NCBI GenBank assembly: GCA_039000515.1
Contig: JBCFYV010002255.1
Span: 18,684,890 to 18,748,889, forward strand
Length of the DNA stretch: 64,000 nt
Direction of reading: 5' to 3'
Origin: Timema cristinae
Lineage: Eukaryota > Arthropoda > Insecta > Phasmatodea > Timematidae
Under the pieces are notes generated by a model. That model ran no database searches. It was not told the DNA's origin and saw only the letters and a program-made list of their open reading frames with translations. This document shows, in pieces, positions 10,776 through 21,460 of the stretch. Both the position numbers and the translations under genes were made by a program. The stretch's first letter is position 1. Every line of letters begins with the position of its first letter.

Positions 10776-11391
10776 TAACGTAGTTCAAGAAACAAAGTTT
10801 GCTCAACCTTTTTTCCGTAGACACATTCACATTTACAATTTATTTTATTCACTCCCTCTTTACAACTGTTTCCTCCTTTCGTTCACACTTCTTTTACATC
10901 TCGGATCTAACCTCTCTACTCCCCTTTCAATAATCTACAAGTGCGGAAGTAAGTTCGTGTCACTTGAGATGGCTTGTGCCGTTATGAGTCACTTGTTGGG
11001 CACGCTTTGCAGAGTCCTTCCAGCGTAGGAGTGGTAGTAGATTGACAGCTAGAGACGATTTTTACTGCAAACATTCTAACTAATGTTAACCTTTGAATAA
11101 AACAATTATTATGTGTTTTGTTTCTTGGCTGTAGAAACAAGATAATATATTAAAGTGCATAAAATAATAAATTAAAAAGTATATCACTGTATTCAAATTT
11201 ATATCTTGTTATAATTGGCCATCAAAATAATTAAATATTTTTTTTATAACTTAAAGATTTATAGACTTATAGACTTATGTTGTAAACACATTTGCATGAA
11301 CGCAAACTATGGTTTGTATGACGTCACTAACCACCCTCATTTAATCTAGTCCTCCATCTTAATTTATGAAAAGAACGCAGCCTTTTAGAAG
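10776..11391. other. Unassigned spacer
   Basis: Contains a 92-residue plus-strand frame (10750-11028) that starts inside the mariner end and has no recognisable domain; I regard it as chance. The rest is AT-rich. Confidence 0.45.
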
Positions 11392-11403
11392 ATATTGTTT
11401 GAA

Positions 11404-11649
11404 TTTATTATTTATTTAGCACCGCGTCTTACTACCCGTTCGGGTTATACGCTTTAAGTACTAATTACACTAATGGATTAGGAAATGGGAAGGTTTTAAT
11501 TAGAGGAAGTGAACCCGCATTTGCGTGGAAGGAGAGTGGAAAACCATTTAGGAAAAACCACTCCCAGTTCACCCGACCGAGATTCGAACCTCGATCTCCC
11601 CGTCCTCAGCAGTCGAGCTCAATACGACAAGCGCGTTAGCCAACTACGC
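11404..11649 (-). mobile_element. SINE family C copy 1
   Basis: Minus-strand copy with B box 'GAGGTTCGAATCTCGG', body 'TTTCCTAAATGGTTTTCCAC' and intact tail. Target duplication TATTGTTTGAA is exact at 11393-11403 and 11650-11660. Its head stops at 'CGTAGTTGGCTAACGCGC', so the first ~12 bases are truncated. Confidence 0.85.
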
Positions 11650-11764
11650 TATTGTTTGAAAAACATTTTTAAGTAAACTATGGACGCCACTCCCACAAAA
11701 ATATATATAATATATATCAACACTTCTGTTCATAAATTCGTATTGAAATAAATAAAAAAAAAAC

Positions 11765-11992
11765 TTCAGTGGTTGCATGGTCCAAGGCGCTACTCTTGCA
11801 TTAGACTAGACTGCTGATGATGGGAAGGTTGAGGTTCTAATCTCAGTTGGGTGTAATGAGGGTGGTTTTACCTAAATGGTTTTTCATACAAATGTGTGTA
11901 CAATTCCTCTAAAATATAACTTCCACTATCCCTAGAACCACTAGCGAAATTACTACAGCGTATAACTCAAACGGGTAGTAAGACACAGTGCT
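11765..11992 (+). mobile_element. SINE family D copy 1
   Basis: Head 'GGTTGCATGGTCCAAGGCGC' and B-box 'GAGGTTCTAATCTC', then a body like family C and tail 'ATAACTCAAACGGGTAGTAA'. Shows the family D design: a Leu/Ser-like head on the C-type body. Confidence 0.78.
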
Positions 11993-13150
11993 AGAAATCA
12001 ACAACATGATCTTGTAGAGCATTACGGTTGTCGAATGGATACATGAAAGTAGATCTAGTAACATTTGTTAGATGTCACCATCACTCCCTCCTGGCTGGAT
12101 AGACAAATGTATCTCATGACCTGTGGATCGCTCTTGCGGTTGCAAGGGGGATGGGGGATCTTAGTTTTCATGAAACAGAGGGGAAGGGGATAAAACAAAA
12201 CAAAAATAGTACTTCCGTTGCGTGCATGTGGTGGTCGGTGAATTTATTTGTTGGAACGAGTTTCTTTTATTTAACAGCGATGAGTATGTCAAGGAAAATT
12301 ATACTTATAATTCCTTCACGAGCTAAGTTTACCTGGATGACAGCTCGAAATGTTACTAGAAGTAATCCCTAATATATCACTACGCCAACAGCTGACATCT
12401 ATCACTTTGGATCACTGTAATGAAAACAGAAGGTAATATATTAATGTGATAGTTAACCACAGTAATTTAGGCCAATATTATTTATATATTTATTTGAGGT
12501 CAGACACAAAGTTTATTTATAATTTTATTCCCCTTAAAAAATATTAACATCACTTTCACCAAAACTTCTAATGAACATAGCTTCAAAATGGCGACGGAAG
12601 AATCTAAACCATATGATTGAACATAACGGAAAACAAGTTTTTACAATGATGCAGACACGCAGTTGATGAAAATATTTTATTCAGTTAAATATTTCAAAAT
12701 ACGATAAAATAATCATAAAATCATTTATTGTGTGTAAAAAAATTAAACCATTTTCTCTTTTCCAAGTAAATACGTTGCCTGTATTAAAAGATATTGATGT
12801 GTGCACTATATTACACAAAATCAGTAACGTTCCAAAACGAAATATAAGTACTTTTAATTATGTTTAAAATATTGTTTCGAGTTGGATAAAAATAAATTAT
12901 TTAAAAAAATGAAATAGTATGAGAAAAATTAAGTTTACGTTATTTTAAATGTAATATATAACAGGTAATTAAAGATCTTTACATTTATAACAAAACTGTG
13001 ATCTTTTACAAGTGTTGGCAACCCAAAACCTAAACATATGATTTTCGAACTGTCATCCAGGTAAAAACCTATCGTGAACGGAATATATGAATGAAATATA
13101 TTTAGCAACATCTTTTTAGAAATCAAAGCAAATTATTAATGATTTTTCCT
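11993..13150. other. Spacer with a distant short inverted repeat
   Basis: The 21-base 'TTTACCTGGATGACAGCTCG' near 12328 recurs inverted near 13044 ('TCGAACTGTCATCCAGGTAA'), about 700 bp apart, possibly ends or subterminal parts of an unknown element. A G-rich patch lies at 12146-12190. No gene seen. Confidence 0.4.
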
Positions 13151-13152
13151 CT

Positions 13153-13228
13153 TGTCCGGTACTTCGGCTCAGTCGATAGCGTGTCTGTCTAATGACTAAA
13201 CCTATTCAACGGTCTCGAATGCAATCCA
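13153..13228 (+). mobile_element. SINE family F head, broken
   Basis: 'CTTCGGCTCAGTCGATAGCG' then 'TGTCTGTCTAATGAC' and a B-box-like 'GGTCTCGAATGCAATCC' end abruptly where a family C SINE begins. Compare 24655 and 61935. Confidence 0.55.
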
Positions 13229-13482
13229 CCCGCCTCGGTGGTATAGTTGGCTAACGCACAAGTTTCATGTTGAGATAGACCCCCGAGGACGGGGAGATCA
13301 AGGTTTGAATCTCGGTCGGGGGAACTGAGAGTGGTTTTTACTAAATGGTTTTCCACTCTCTTTCCACACAAATTCGGATCCACTTCCTCTAAATAAAACC
13401 TCACAAATTCCTGACACATTAGCATAATTAGTATTTTAGCGTATAGCCCGAACGGGTAATAAGACGCGGTGCTAATTAAATA
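13229..13482 (+). mobile_element. SINE family C copy 2
   Basis: Complete from 'CCCGCCTCGGTGGTATAG' to 'AAGACGCGGTGCTAATTAAA'. It joins directly to the B box of a family F head, and AATGCAATCC / AATGTAATTT (13218, 13492) may be a decayed duplication. Confidence 0.83.
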
Positions 13483-13934
13483 TAATGTAATTTCCCAAAT
13501 GACCCAACATTTATTGTAAAACACCGTCTACAGAATCCGTAAACGTAAGGTGCTTAGTGGTCCATTAGAGATCAACTTTACACTAACAGATTGTATTGTA
13601 TGTATTTTACAGCGTCCTTATCCTTAAGTCCTAAGTCCTTACCATTCCTAAGGAGTTGACTCAACTTTTAACTTTCAAAGGCTTAGTCGATACGGACTGC
13701 TAATGACTAGCTACCACAGCAAAGTAAATATGTGTCTGCGCATCGAAATGAAAGAACCAATCGCAGTGAAAGGATCCGTTAATATGGAAACAAATACAAA
13801 ATGAAATAATAGTTTGACGAATGGGAAGCGTGGGGCTCGATCCCGGGAAAGTGGGAAATAATTTAGAAATATTATCAATATTTCGGCAAAATGAATTTAA
13901 GGGTTTCGGTCCGATGTGTAAATTCTTATTATTT
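13483..13934. other. Unassigned spacer
   Basis: Two short frames lie here without recognisable domains. 'TTCAAAGGCTTAGTCGATAC' at 13672-13692 resembles a family F head scrap. Confidence 0.4.
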
Positions 13935-14870
13935 ATCATATCTCCCTAACTCTTTGAGATATGAAATTACTTATCACTGCAAATATAGAGGTCTATTTAT
14001 AATACAAATCTTTAATTGAAATATATTTTAATAAAATCAATAACTTTCAAGCTATACGTAATTATATATATAAACTTTTCGAACACTAAGGTAAAGAAAG
14101 TATGGCGACCGTAAAAATAATCTAACCAAAAATGTTGATGGATGTCGACGTATAATGACCCCAAAACCCTAAAAAGTGGTATTTGCAATGGCGTCTGTAT
14201 GTGTGTCTTTTTAAACCCAAAATAAAAATTTAAAAAAAAATAATTAAAATTTAATAAAAAGCTAAAAGAGAAAAAAGCGATTTTCTCAAATGGGCTCTAA
14301 TGATTTTGATTAAAATTCGTATCTAGACTTTGATTAAGATTCTGGCTATTTTCATTTTCCCATGAAAATAACTTTTAGGTTACTTAACAGAGGAGGAAAT
14401 TTCTGCATCCCCACAATTATTTAATATATTAAATAACTTATCAATGCAAAATTGCAGTACTATTAAAAATAAAAAACATTTATATGAAATATATTTTTAT
14501 AAAACCAACCGTTTCCGAGATATTGGCAAATATATTAATACAATTTTGGAGAAATGTTTGTACAACACTGATCTATCTACTTCATTTTAGACTCAATAAT
14601 CAATAATCAATGTTTGCATTTTTTATCGGTCCAAGCATACAAATGAGGACATTCTTTAAAAACAAAATAATAAATTTTAAAACCAGGACTCAATAAATGT
14701 TTTACGTAAGTATAGTGCAATTTATGCTTTGGTTTGCTAGTGTATATTATTTCGTTTCACATATATCACGAGTTTTCACATATATTACAAGTTTTGAGTA
14801 AATATTTCAATTTCTAAACAATAGAGCGAGAAAGTCCGTGCAGAGTTCTGTACCATTTATTTTTTCACAA
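13935..14870 (-). repeat. Family N repeat, near complete
   Basis: Inverted relative to the copies at 23530, 35050 and 50490. It includes 'GGTATTTGCAATGGCGTCTG' (compare 35945-35965), 'AGCGATTTTCTCAAATGGGC', 'TCCGTGCAGAGTTCTGTACC' and 'AAACAATAGAGCGAGAAAGT' in reverse order. No coding capacity. Possibly a non-coding transposon or the untranslated end of a longer element. Confidence 0.65.
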
Positions 14871-15897
14871 GATCAATATTTAGCATTGTGAATTTAATAA
14901 AATGGAAAATTCAATGCAAAAAAAAAAATCGTGATTATATAAAAGGGTTTTCTTATGTTAGGTGCTGTGCGTGGGTGAGATGGAATAACATTCTGGACTG
15001 ATAGGCGTGTGAAATTTAAGTTAGGTGACTTGGCTTGTGAGCACGTGACGATATATCAATAAACTGGAAAATAATAGGAATATCATGATAAAGGGAGGGT
15101 GAGTTGATATAGTGTATTACAACGTTTCCGAGAAATCTCACGAACATAAGTTACCTGCGAATTGCCAAACAAAGGTCTAGCTATGATGAACTTTATTACT
15201 TCATCATGTTAACAACGTTGGCTTCTTGATGAATTCTAAAATATTTTGCGAAAGTGGGTTTCATCTTAATGTAGGCACACTTAAACCCTCTAACCAATCT
15301 GACATCAATGTACAAAACATAAAAATAGAGGGGAAATAATGAGCAGTTCAACCTGCTAGGCATTTTGAATATATTCTTTTAAGAATTCCCCTCTTCCTTT
15401 GACGCGTATAAACACTCACTAAACGATTTGTACCTTGATAGCAATGATTTGCATTTAAAACTTTACATTTTATGGTTTTCTACTCAAGATAGACATATAT
15501 TTCCACTTACTTTCCTTTTAATATACTTCCTGGCAGGAAGATTCCTACAGGACATTTCAGAAAATAGACCAAATATCCTGAGCTGTAATCGAGAATAAAT
15601 ATACGTTTACAAAAAATAACTTTAACATAAAAAAAATATCATGGTGGAATACTATTTTTAGAATCTTTCAAGAATTTATGTTTTTTGTTTCATTTTTAAA
15701 TCCTTAAAAAAAACCAACCGAATAAAAAGTAAATACATAAACAGTGAAAATCCGATCGTGACTTACCACCTCGTCACAGGTAAGCAACGCTCTTAATTCT
15801 GGTTCTTTCTGAACTAAACCTTTCTTTGATAATTCTAATACATCCTCCCACCCCTCCTTCCCCTTCCGAATATGTAATTATGTTTGATGGTACATTT
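14871..15897. other. AT-rich spacer
   Basis: No gene, RNA or complete repeat identified; some stretches near 15600-15720 faintly resemble family N. Confidence 0.45.
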
Positions 15898-16028
15898 GGA
15901 ATGCCAGGCCTCCACCGTGGTTCGGATCCCACGTTAAACTGTAGGTCCTCTATTTCATCTCACAATCACCCTACCATTACACATTAGTGTAAGTGCGTAT
16001 AACCCGAACGGGTAGTAAGACGCTGTGC

Positions 16029-16087
<59 letters not shown>
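15898..16087 (+). mobile_element. SINE family A copy 5, headless
   Basis: Begins exactly at 'GGAATGCCAGGCCTCCACCG' and ends in (AAT)n at 16030-16087. Same start as the copy at 18091-18259. The poly-Tyr 104-residue minus frame crosses the AAT run and is not a gene. Confidence 0.8.
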
Positions 16088-17020
16088 GAAGGAACATTTA
16101 AAACCCTTGGTTACGCCAGCCCTGGATAGAACTATCTTTTGACTATCCGTCGTTAGAATGACAGACACATTCGTCACATCCTTGAAAGTTTTAACGAAGA
16201 TTGAAAGGGGGAGGGGAGACCGGTTAGTATTGTTTATGCACATCACGATATCGTCGCGAGATATGGCGGTATAAAACTTCGCTACACGTTTCAAACTGGG
16301 CAACCGTTTCCACCTAGAATGCAAATGAAAGGCATTGAACACATGACCCGATACTTTCAGATCACTTCAGTTTACTATATGTTTTATGGCCTTTGTAAGT
16401 GATTAGGACTACCCAGAAACAAAAGAGTATGACACGTTCTTCCATACTGTCACATATTGTATATTATAGTTTGGAATAAACTTTTCAAAAAATTGTTCAT
16501 CAGAAAACTACTCTACCTTTAATTAAATTGTTCTCGTATAAACAAACTTACAGTGCTACTTGTATTGAAAAAAAAACTCTCTAAGTTTCTATTTTGAATA
16601 ACTTGGTTAAAGTGATTTTGAAAAAAATAAATTTTTAAGTAACAAATCTGTCAGTAAAATACCATTAAAGTATTGTCTCAAAAAAAAAAAGGTATACATT
16701 GTTATTTATCATGTAAAATACTCCATATATATCAAACAACATTGTTCAAGACATTTTATAAAAATTTCAAATTTACAAAAAAATATTCATCAGAGAGACA
16801 ACCTCAATTTTAGAGCTAGAGTTAAAATAACAAAGGCATAAGTTTCGTCCTGTTAGCCACTGTAAGGTAGATCGAAGTCATAACTCAGGGTCACTGTAGA
16901 AATATATATTTTTAAAATATATTCCCTCTACTCTTCGTCACAAACTCAAGTATCCTTACTCTAAAGCTCTTCTTTACGCTCAAATTATCTAGAATAGTAT
17001 CTAATGGACTCCTTGTTGGT
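16088..17020. other. AT-rich spacer
   Basis: Low-complexity A/T runs. 'CACATTGTATATTATAG' and neighbouring text resemble family N weakly. From about 16905 similarity to family L may start. No gene. Confidence 0.4.
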
Positions 17021-17021
17021 T

Positions 17022-17255
17022 GCGTCCTGGGAAAAATAACCTTGTGTATTTGCGCCCACTTTATATTCAAATCCTTCTTATTATTCTAAGGAAGGTAAAT
17101 GTATCTATTTACAAAATTGCTTTATGCTATTTCCTTTTAAAAACATTTAATTTCTGTTTTATGCCCCCAACCCCCGCAGAATAAAGGTAAATGACTAACC
17201 TAGCCTAGCCTAACCTAACCTATCCTAACCTATCAACATTCCTTCATACCAGTAG
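17022..17255 (+). repeat. Family L repeat copy 2, telomere-like pentamers
   Basis: Counterpart of 4975-5237. The block 17194-17232 is a run of CCTAA-like pentamers ('CCTAACCTAACCTATCC'), the complement of the TTAGG telomere unit of many arthropods, with several variants. It lies at the same place in both copies, so it belongs to the repeat and not to a telomere scar. Confidence 0.6.
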
Positions 17256-17930
17256 TTTTGAATTAAGACAGGTCAAAAATTAAACGTCATATACATCCTC
17301 TCAATGATATTCAGTTGCTAGTATTAAGGCTTTGACTCACCGATCAGTGCGAACACTTACGGTTTAATCTAGGCGGACAATAACGTCTCCGATTTTTCGA
17401 AAGGGCTACCAACACGTCACCATCTAATGATATTATGACTGACGTTGATAAAATAAAATGTATTGTATCATACTTTATATATCCGGGATTTAAACCTTGT
17501 AAACTCTGTTTTATGTGATGAATGAGAATCGAAAAACCTAGCTCTCATTAAGTGGAAACGGTGATCTATTCCAAGCATGATTTTTTTTTAAGAGATAAGG
17601 GTTATACTTCTATCCTTGTCGGGTGGATTTGATCACTCGGGCGTGAAGAAGTGATGTGAAATCATTGAACCGACTCGCAGTAAGCCTTCTATGGTGGGTT
17701 AGACAGCCTTTTATGCGGCATTCAACCTATGCAATCCAAAGGTCACTAGATGAGAGAGGAAGGCTCGCATATTCAAATAAATGTGACTCTTCTATTATTT
17801 TTGTTCCCCAAGCACATCATGAAATACATTTTACTAAAATATTTTATCAACACCATGAATAGAAATAAACTCTCATAGCTGCGCTAAAAACTAGGTTCTC
17901 AGCGGCTTACCTCTTTTGAGCGAACGAGAT
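17256..17930. other. Unassigned spacer
   Basis: A 68-residue frame at 17656-17862 has no recognisable domain. No repeat found. Confidence 0.45.
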
Positions 17931-18088
17931 CAAGGTAGGATGGAAAAGAACATCATTTAGGGTTCGTTCGTACTTTTAGAGTTTTTGGAGCAAAATACCT
18001 TTTTCCTTTTTTTTACCAAAATTAATCAAATATCGCTTAAGTAGATAGGTTTGGTTTATTTTTCTACACATATACCTCTCAACCGTTC

Positions 18089-18131
<43 letters not shown>

Positions 18132-18500
18132 GCACCACGTCTTACTACCCATTCGGGTTATACGCACTTACGCTAGTGTGTAATGGTAGGATGATTGTGA
18201 GATGAAATGGAGGACCTACAGTTTAACGTGGGATCTGAACCACGGTGGAGGCCTGGCATTCTCAACCGTTCTTGAATATATGTCCTGGACATTGTGGCAT
18301 TTATTTTAATGAAATGTCCTGTTTAAATTTAGAATTGCCCGTGACAAATATTTGAGAATTGTTGAGATTAATATGTGATTGCAATTATATTAAACCTATA
18401 TACATAAGCAACATTTGATTTACTTTGGCCAAAGAATGTTGTTTGCTATAAAAACATTCAAACAAACGGAATTATAAATTCGTGCTCCTTTCATGGCCCC
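17931..18500. mobile_element. T-family TTAA MITE, copy 1, interrupted
   Basis: Left part 'AAGGTAGGATGGAAAAGAA', then 'TTGGAGCAAAATACC' and 'AATCAAATATCGCTTAAGTA'; the right part 'GTTGAGATTAATATGTGA', 'TTTGCTATAAAAAC' and end 'GGCCCCTTAA'. A family A SINE (18091-18259) splits it. It shares its right TTAA (18501-18504) with copy 2. Confidence 0.65.
18091..18259 (-). mobile_element. SINE family A copy 6, headless, with long target duplication
   Basis: Minus-strand copy limited to (ATT)11, the tail and body up to 'GAGGCCTGGCAT'. TCTCAACCGTTCTT is duplicated exactly at 18077-18090 and 18260-18273 (14 bp). So the missing head was lost before or during insertion and not later. Confidence 0.88.
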
Positions 18501-18504
18501 TTAA

Positions 18505-19182
18505 GGTGGGGATGGAAGGGAATGCGAGAAAAAAAAAAAAGGTTTTTGAAGTTTTCATGTCAAAATACATATTTGGCCAAAATAAATATTTATTTATGTA
18601 TTTATTTTAGCACTACGTCTTATTTACTCGTTCGGGTTATACGTTTTAATTACTAATCAAGCTAATAACTTAGGAATGAGAAAGGTTAATTTAGAGGAAG
18701 TGAACCCACATTTCGCGTTGAGAGAGAGTGGAAAATCATTTAAGAAAAATCTCCCCCAGTTCACCCGTATGATATTCTAACCTCGATCTCCCCGTCCTCG
18801 GCAGTCTAGCTCAACACAAAACTATCGCGTTAGCTAGCTACGCCACCGAGGCGGGTCAAGATGAATTAAATATTTCTCTAGTATAAACATAGAATTAAAT
18901 TTTCTTCCCATGGTGACCTCAAAATTTCTTGAATATCTTTCAAGGGTGTTCTGGAATTCAATGATAACATTTTCTCTCCATTTAAAAAGTGTGTTAGCTA
19001 ATGCCACCATGCTTATGACAGATATTTAGAAATTGTTGATATAAACATGTGAAGAAAATTTAACTCTATGTCTATAGTGGAACAATAATTTATTTATTTT
19101 TGCAAAAAAAAAAGTTTTACCATAAAAATTTCCAAAACAATGGCCTTTTCTCACGTTCCCCTCCCTCCCACCTTAAGAGCGT
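18505..19182. mobile_element. T-family TTAA MITE, copy 2
   Basis: Left end GGTGGGGATGGAAGGGAATG and right end complement GGTGGGAGGGAGGGGAACGT, both bordered by TTAA (18501-18504, 19183-19186). TTAA targets suggest piggyBac-like mobilisation. Its inner part contains 'GTTGATATAAACATGTGA' and 'AGTTTTACCATAAAAAT'. Non-coding; a family C SINE lies inside. Confidence 0.75.
18598..18859 (-). mobile_element. SINE family C copy 3
   Basis: Full minus-strand copy ending with the head 'CCACCGAGGCGGGT' complement at 18842-18857. The flanks AAATAAATATTT and AATTAAATATTT suggest the target duplication. Inserted in T copy 2. Confidence 0.8.
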
Positions 19183-19292
19183 GTTTGAATTACAATGCGA
19201 TTTAGTGTGGTCTAGAAAGAGGTCCCAATAAGTTTTAACAGTAGACTTACCATCTCAAGCATATAATATGTTTGTAATAAATTACCTACCTG

Positions 19293-19522
19293 CTTCAGTG
19301 ACCATATGGTCTAAGACGTCACTCTCGCAATAGACTAAACTGCTGATGACAGGGAGATCGGGGTACGAATCCCATTCAGGTATATCAAAGGTGATTTTTA
19401 CTAGATAGTTTTACACTCTTCCTTACACGCAAATTCAGGTGCAGTTTTTCTAAATTAAACCTCCATCGTCCCTAACTTAACGTGCATATGCGTACAGCCT
19501 GAAAAAGTAGGAAAATGAGGAG
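19293..19522 (+). mobile_element. SINE family D copy 2, diverged
   Basis: Head 'GACCATATGGTCTAAGACG', B-box-like 'GGGTACGAATCCC', and a decayed tail 'GCGTACAGCCTGAAAAAGTA'. Confidence 0.68.
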
Positions 19523-19810
19523 TTGAAAAAAATATTACCTGAATGAATGGCGTTAATGTATACGAACAGTTGGTGTGATTGGTCTCTAGGCAGTTTGTTA
19601 GGCTTATTTAACGAGTCATGTACTTAAAAAAATGCCCAGCTACTTTTATGGTGAGCCTAACTCTTAGGTTTTAAAGTCACTTGTATCACACACTATACCG
19701 GCAACCCACCAATACTACAATAGTGAAACAATAGCCGGAACTATTGTTAATGCATTTTAGTGAGGATAACACCTCTCCGATATCATATTCTGAAAATTGA
19801 AAAATGACAC

Positions 19811-19881
19811 CTGGACACGGGAATCGAACCCGGGACCTTCGGCTTAGTACGCCACTGCTCTTACCACTGAGCTATCCAGGA
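19811..19881 (-). tRNA. tRNA-like sequence, left arm; probably a pseudogene or SINE head
   Basis: On the minus strand: acceptor TCCTGGA, U8-A9, D arm GCTC…GAGC, A box 'TAGCTCAGTGG', B box 'GGTTCGATTCC' and 3' acceptor TCCAGG. The anticodon loop GTACTAA would give anticodon ACT, which is not a normal tRNA anticodon, and one extra base lies between T arm and acceptor. T5 comes four bases after the 3' end, a good Pol III stop. Folding faults argue against a working tRNA. Confidence 0.45.
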
Positions 19882-19970
19882 TTCGTCCTGTGCCCATGGT
19901 CATTCTTCACTCTTCTTCTTAGACTCTGCCTTAAACTATGAATGAAGAATGACCATGGGCACGGGACGAA

Positions 19971-20042
19971 TCCTGGATAGCTCAGTGATAAGAGCAGTGG
20001 CGTACTAAACCGAAGGTCCCGGGTTCGATTCCCGTGTCCAGG
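19971..20042 (+). tRNA. tRNA-like sequence, right arm; probably a pseudogene or SINE head
   Basis: Mirror image of the left unit and divergent from it. Two of the three arm differences are in this unit: GTGATAAG in place of GTGGTAAG in the D loop and AAACCG in place of AAGCCG, which removes a pair of the anticodon stem. The same T5 stop follows ('TCATTTTTC'). Confidence 0.42.
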
Positions 20043-20099
20043 TGTCATTTTTCAATTTTCAGAATACTACAATAGATAGTGAGCCATCAGCAGTTCCTG

Positions 20100-20178
20100 T
20101 CCTCACTTATTTGAGGTATTTAACGTGCACTTTCTGAATCGACTGATTATATCAATACACAAGAATTTCTATAAGTGA
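20100..20178 (-). mobile_element. SINE family F tail fragment
   Basis: 'GGTATTTAACGTGCACTTTC' and 'CGACTGATTATATCA' match the F copy at 37035-37260 (and 39365). Only the 3' part is present. Confidence 0.5.
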
Positions 20179-20254
20179 ACGCGAAAGGCCTTGCCACAGC
20201 TGCTGGGAAAGATATTTTCACATACCTTCCAGGGTTCTTTTCATATATTTTTTT

Positions 20255-20507
20255 TATTATTATTTAGCACCACGTCTTACTACCCGTTCGAGTTATACGC
20301 TTAAGTACTAATTACGCTAATGGATTAGGAATTGGGAAGGTTGAATTAAAGGAAGTGAACCCGCATTTGCGTGGAGGGAGAGTGGATAACCATTTAGGAA
20401 AAACCACCCCCAGTTCACCCGACCGAGATTCGAACCTCGATCTCCCCGTCCTCAGCAGTCGGGCTCAACACGACTAGCGCGTTAGCCAACTACGCCACCG
20501 AGGCGGG
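20255..20507 (-). mobile_element. SINE family C copy 4, full length
   Basis: One of the best preserved C copies; only a few changes from the consensus. Flanks TTTTCATATA and TTTTCATGTA are a likely duplication. Head ends 'GCCACCGAGGCGGGT'. Confidence 0.87.
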
Positions 20508-20705
20508 TTTTTTCATGTAACAATCCAACATGGGACCGACAGTTTTACTTCCCCCTCAGAAAGAAGATTTACTACGGATTTTTATAGCTTGAGAAAAATC
20601 CATCGAGACTTCGTTTGGGTTTGAGCCCACGACCATCGGGTCACGAGGCTAACCATATCTACTTCAAGACCCCAAGGTCACTCCTCTCCTCACCACGTTA
20701 CCTAG

Positions 20706-21460
20706 CTCTCCCGCCTGATACACAAGCAAGCCCTCCATACATCAGGAACAGCTCTGTTCCTCATCACTGAGCCTCGCTCTCCTGCCTGATACACAGGCAA
20801 CCCTCATACACCAGGAACAGCTCTGTTCTTCATCACTGAGCCTCGCTCTCCCGCCTGATACACAGGCAACCCTCCATACATTAGGAACAGCTATGTTCCT
20901 CATCACTGAGCCTCGCTCTCCTGCCTGATACACAGGCAACCCTCCATACACCAGGAACAGCTCTGTTCTCATCACTGAGCCTCGCTCTCCCGCCTGATAC
21001 ACGGGCAACCCTACCTACATTAGGAACAGCTCTGTTCCTCATCACTGAGCCTCGCTCTCCTGCCTGATACACAAGCAACCCTCCATTCACCAGGAACAGC
21101 CCCTGTCCTCATCACTGAGCCTCACTCTCCCGCCTGATACACAGGCAACCCTCCATTCACCAGGAAAGCGCTGTCCTCATCACTGAGCCTCGCTCTCCCG
21201 CCTGATACACAGGCAACCCTCCATCACCAGGAACAGCCTGCCCTCATCACTGAGCCTCGCTCTCCCGCCTGATACAAAAGCAACCCTCCATTCACCAGGA
21301 ACACGCCTGCCCTCATCACTGAGCCTCACTCTCCCGCCTGATACACAGGCAACCCTCCATTCACCAGGAACAGCGCCTGGCCTCACACTGAGCCTCCTCT
21401 CCCCCTGATACACAGCAACCCTCCATACACCAGGAAAACCTCTGTTCCTCACAATCGGAC
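20706..21460. repeat. ~70 bp minisatellite, 11 units
   Basis: The string 'GCCTGATACA' recurs at 20711, 20782, 20851, 20921, 20991, 21061, 21131, 21200, 21268, 21339 and (altered) 21407, so the period is 68-71. The unit holds 'CTCATCACTGAGCCTCGCTC' and 'CCACCAGGAACAGC'-like text. Right-hand units are shorter and more degenerate. Cys/Arg-rich minus frames repeat with the unit but their frame is not kept because units vary in length, so coding is unlikely. Confidence 0.9.

Larger units (their letters stand above)
19787..20065. repeat. 123 bp inverted duplication with a tRNA-like unit in each arm
   Basis: Arms 19787-19909 and 19943-20065 are reverse complements with 3 differences in 123 positions, around a 33-base spacer. 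Each arm holds one tRNA-like sequence plus its flanks ('CCATGGGCAC' upstream, 'TGTCATTTTTCAATTTTC' downstream). Confidence 0.92.

Noticed and set aside
17192..17232. True interstitial telomere
   Set aside because: The pentamers are degenerate and occur at the same spot in another copy of the same repeat.
19811..20042. Two functional divergent tRNA genes
   Set aside because: Anticodon loop would give ACT, the anticodon stem is weak, and an extra base sits between T arm and acceptor. Listed as tRNA-like with low confidence.
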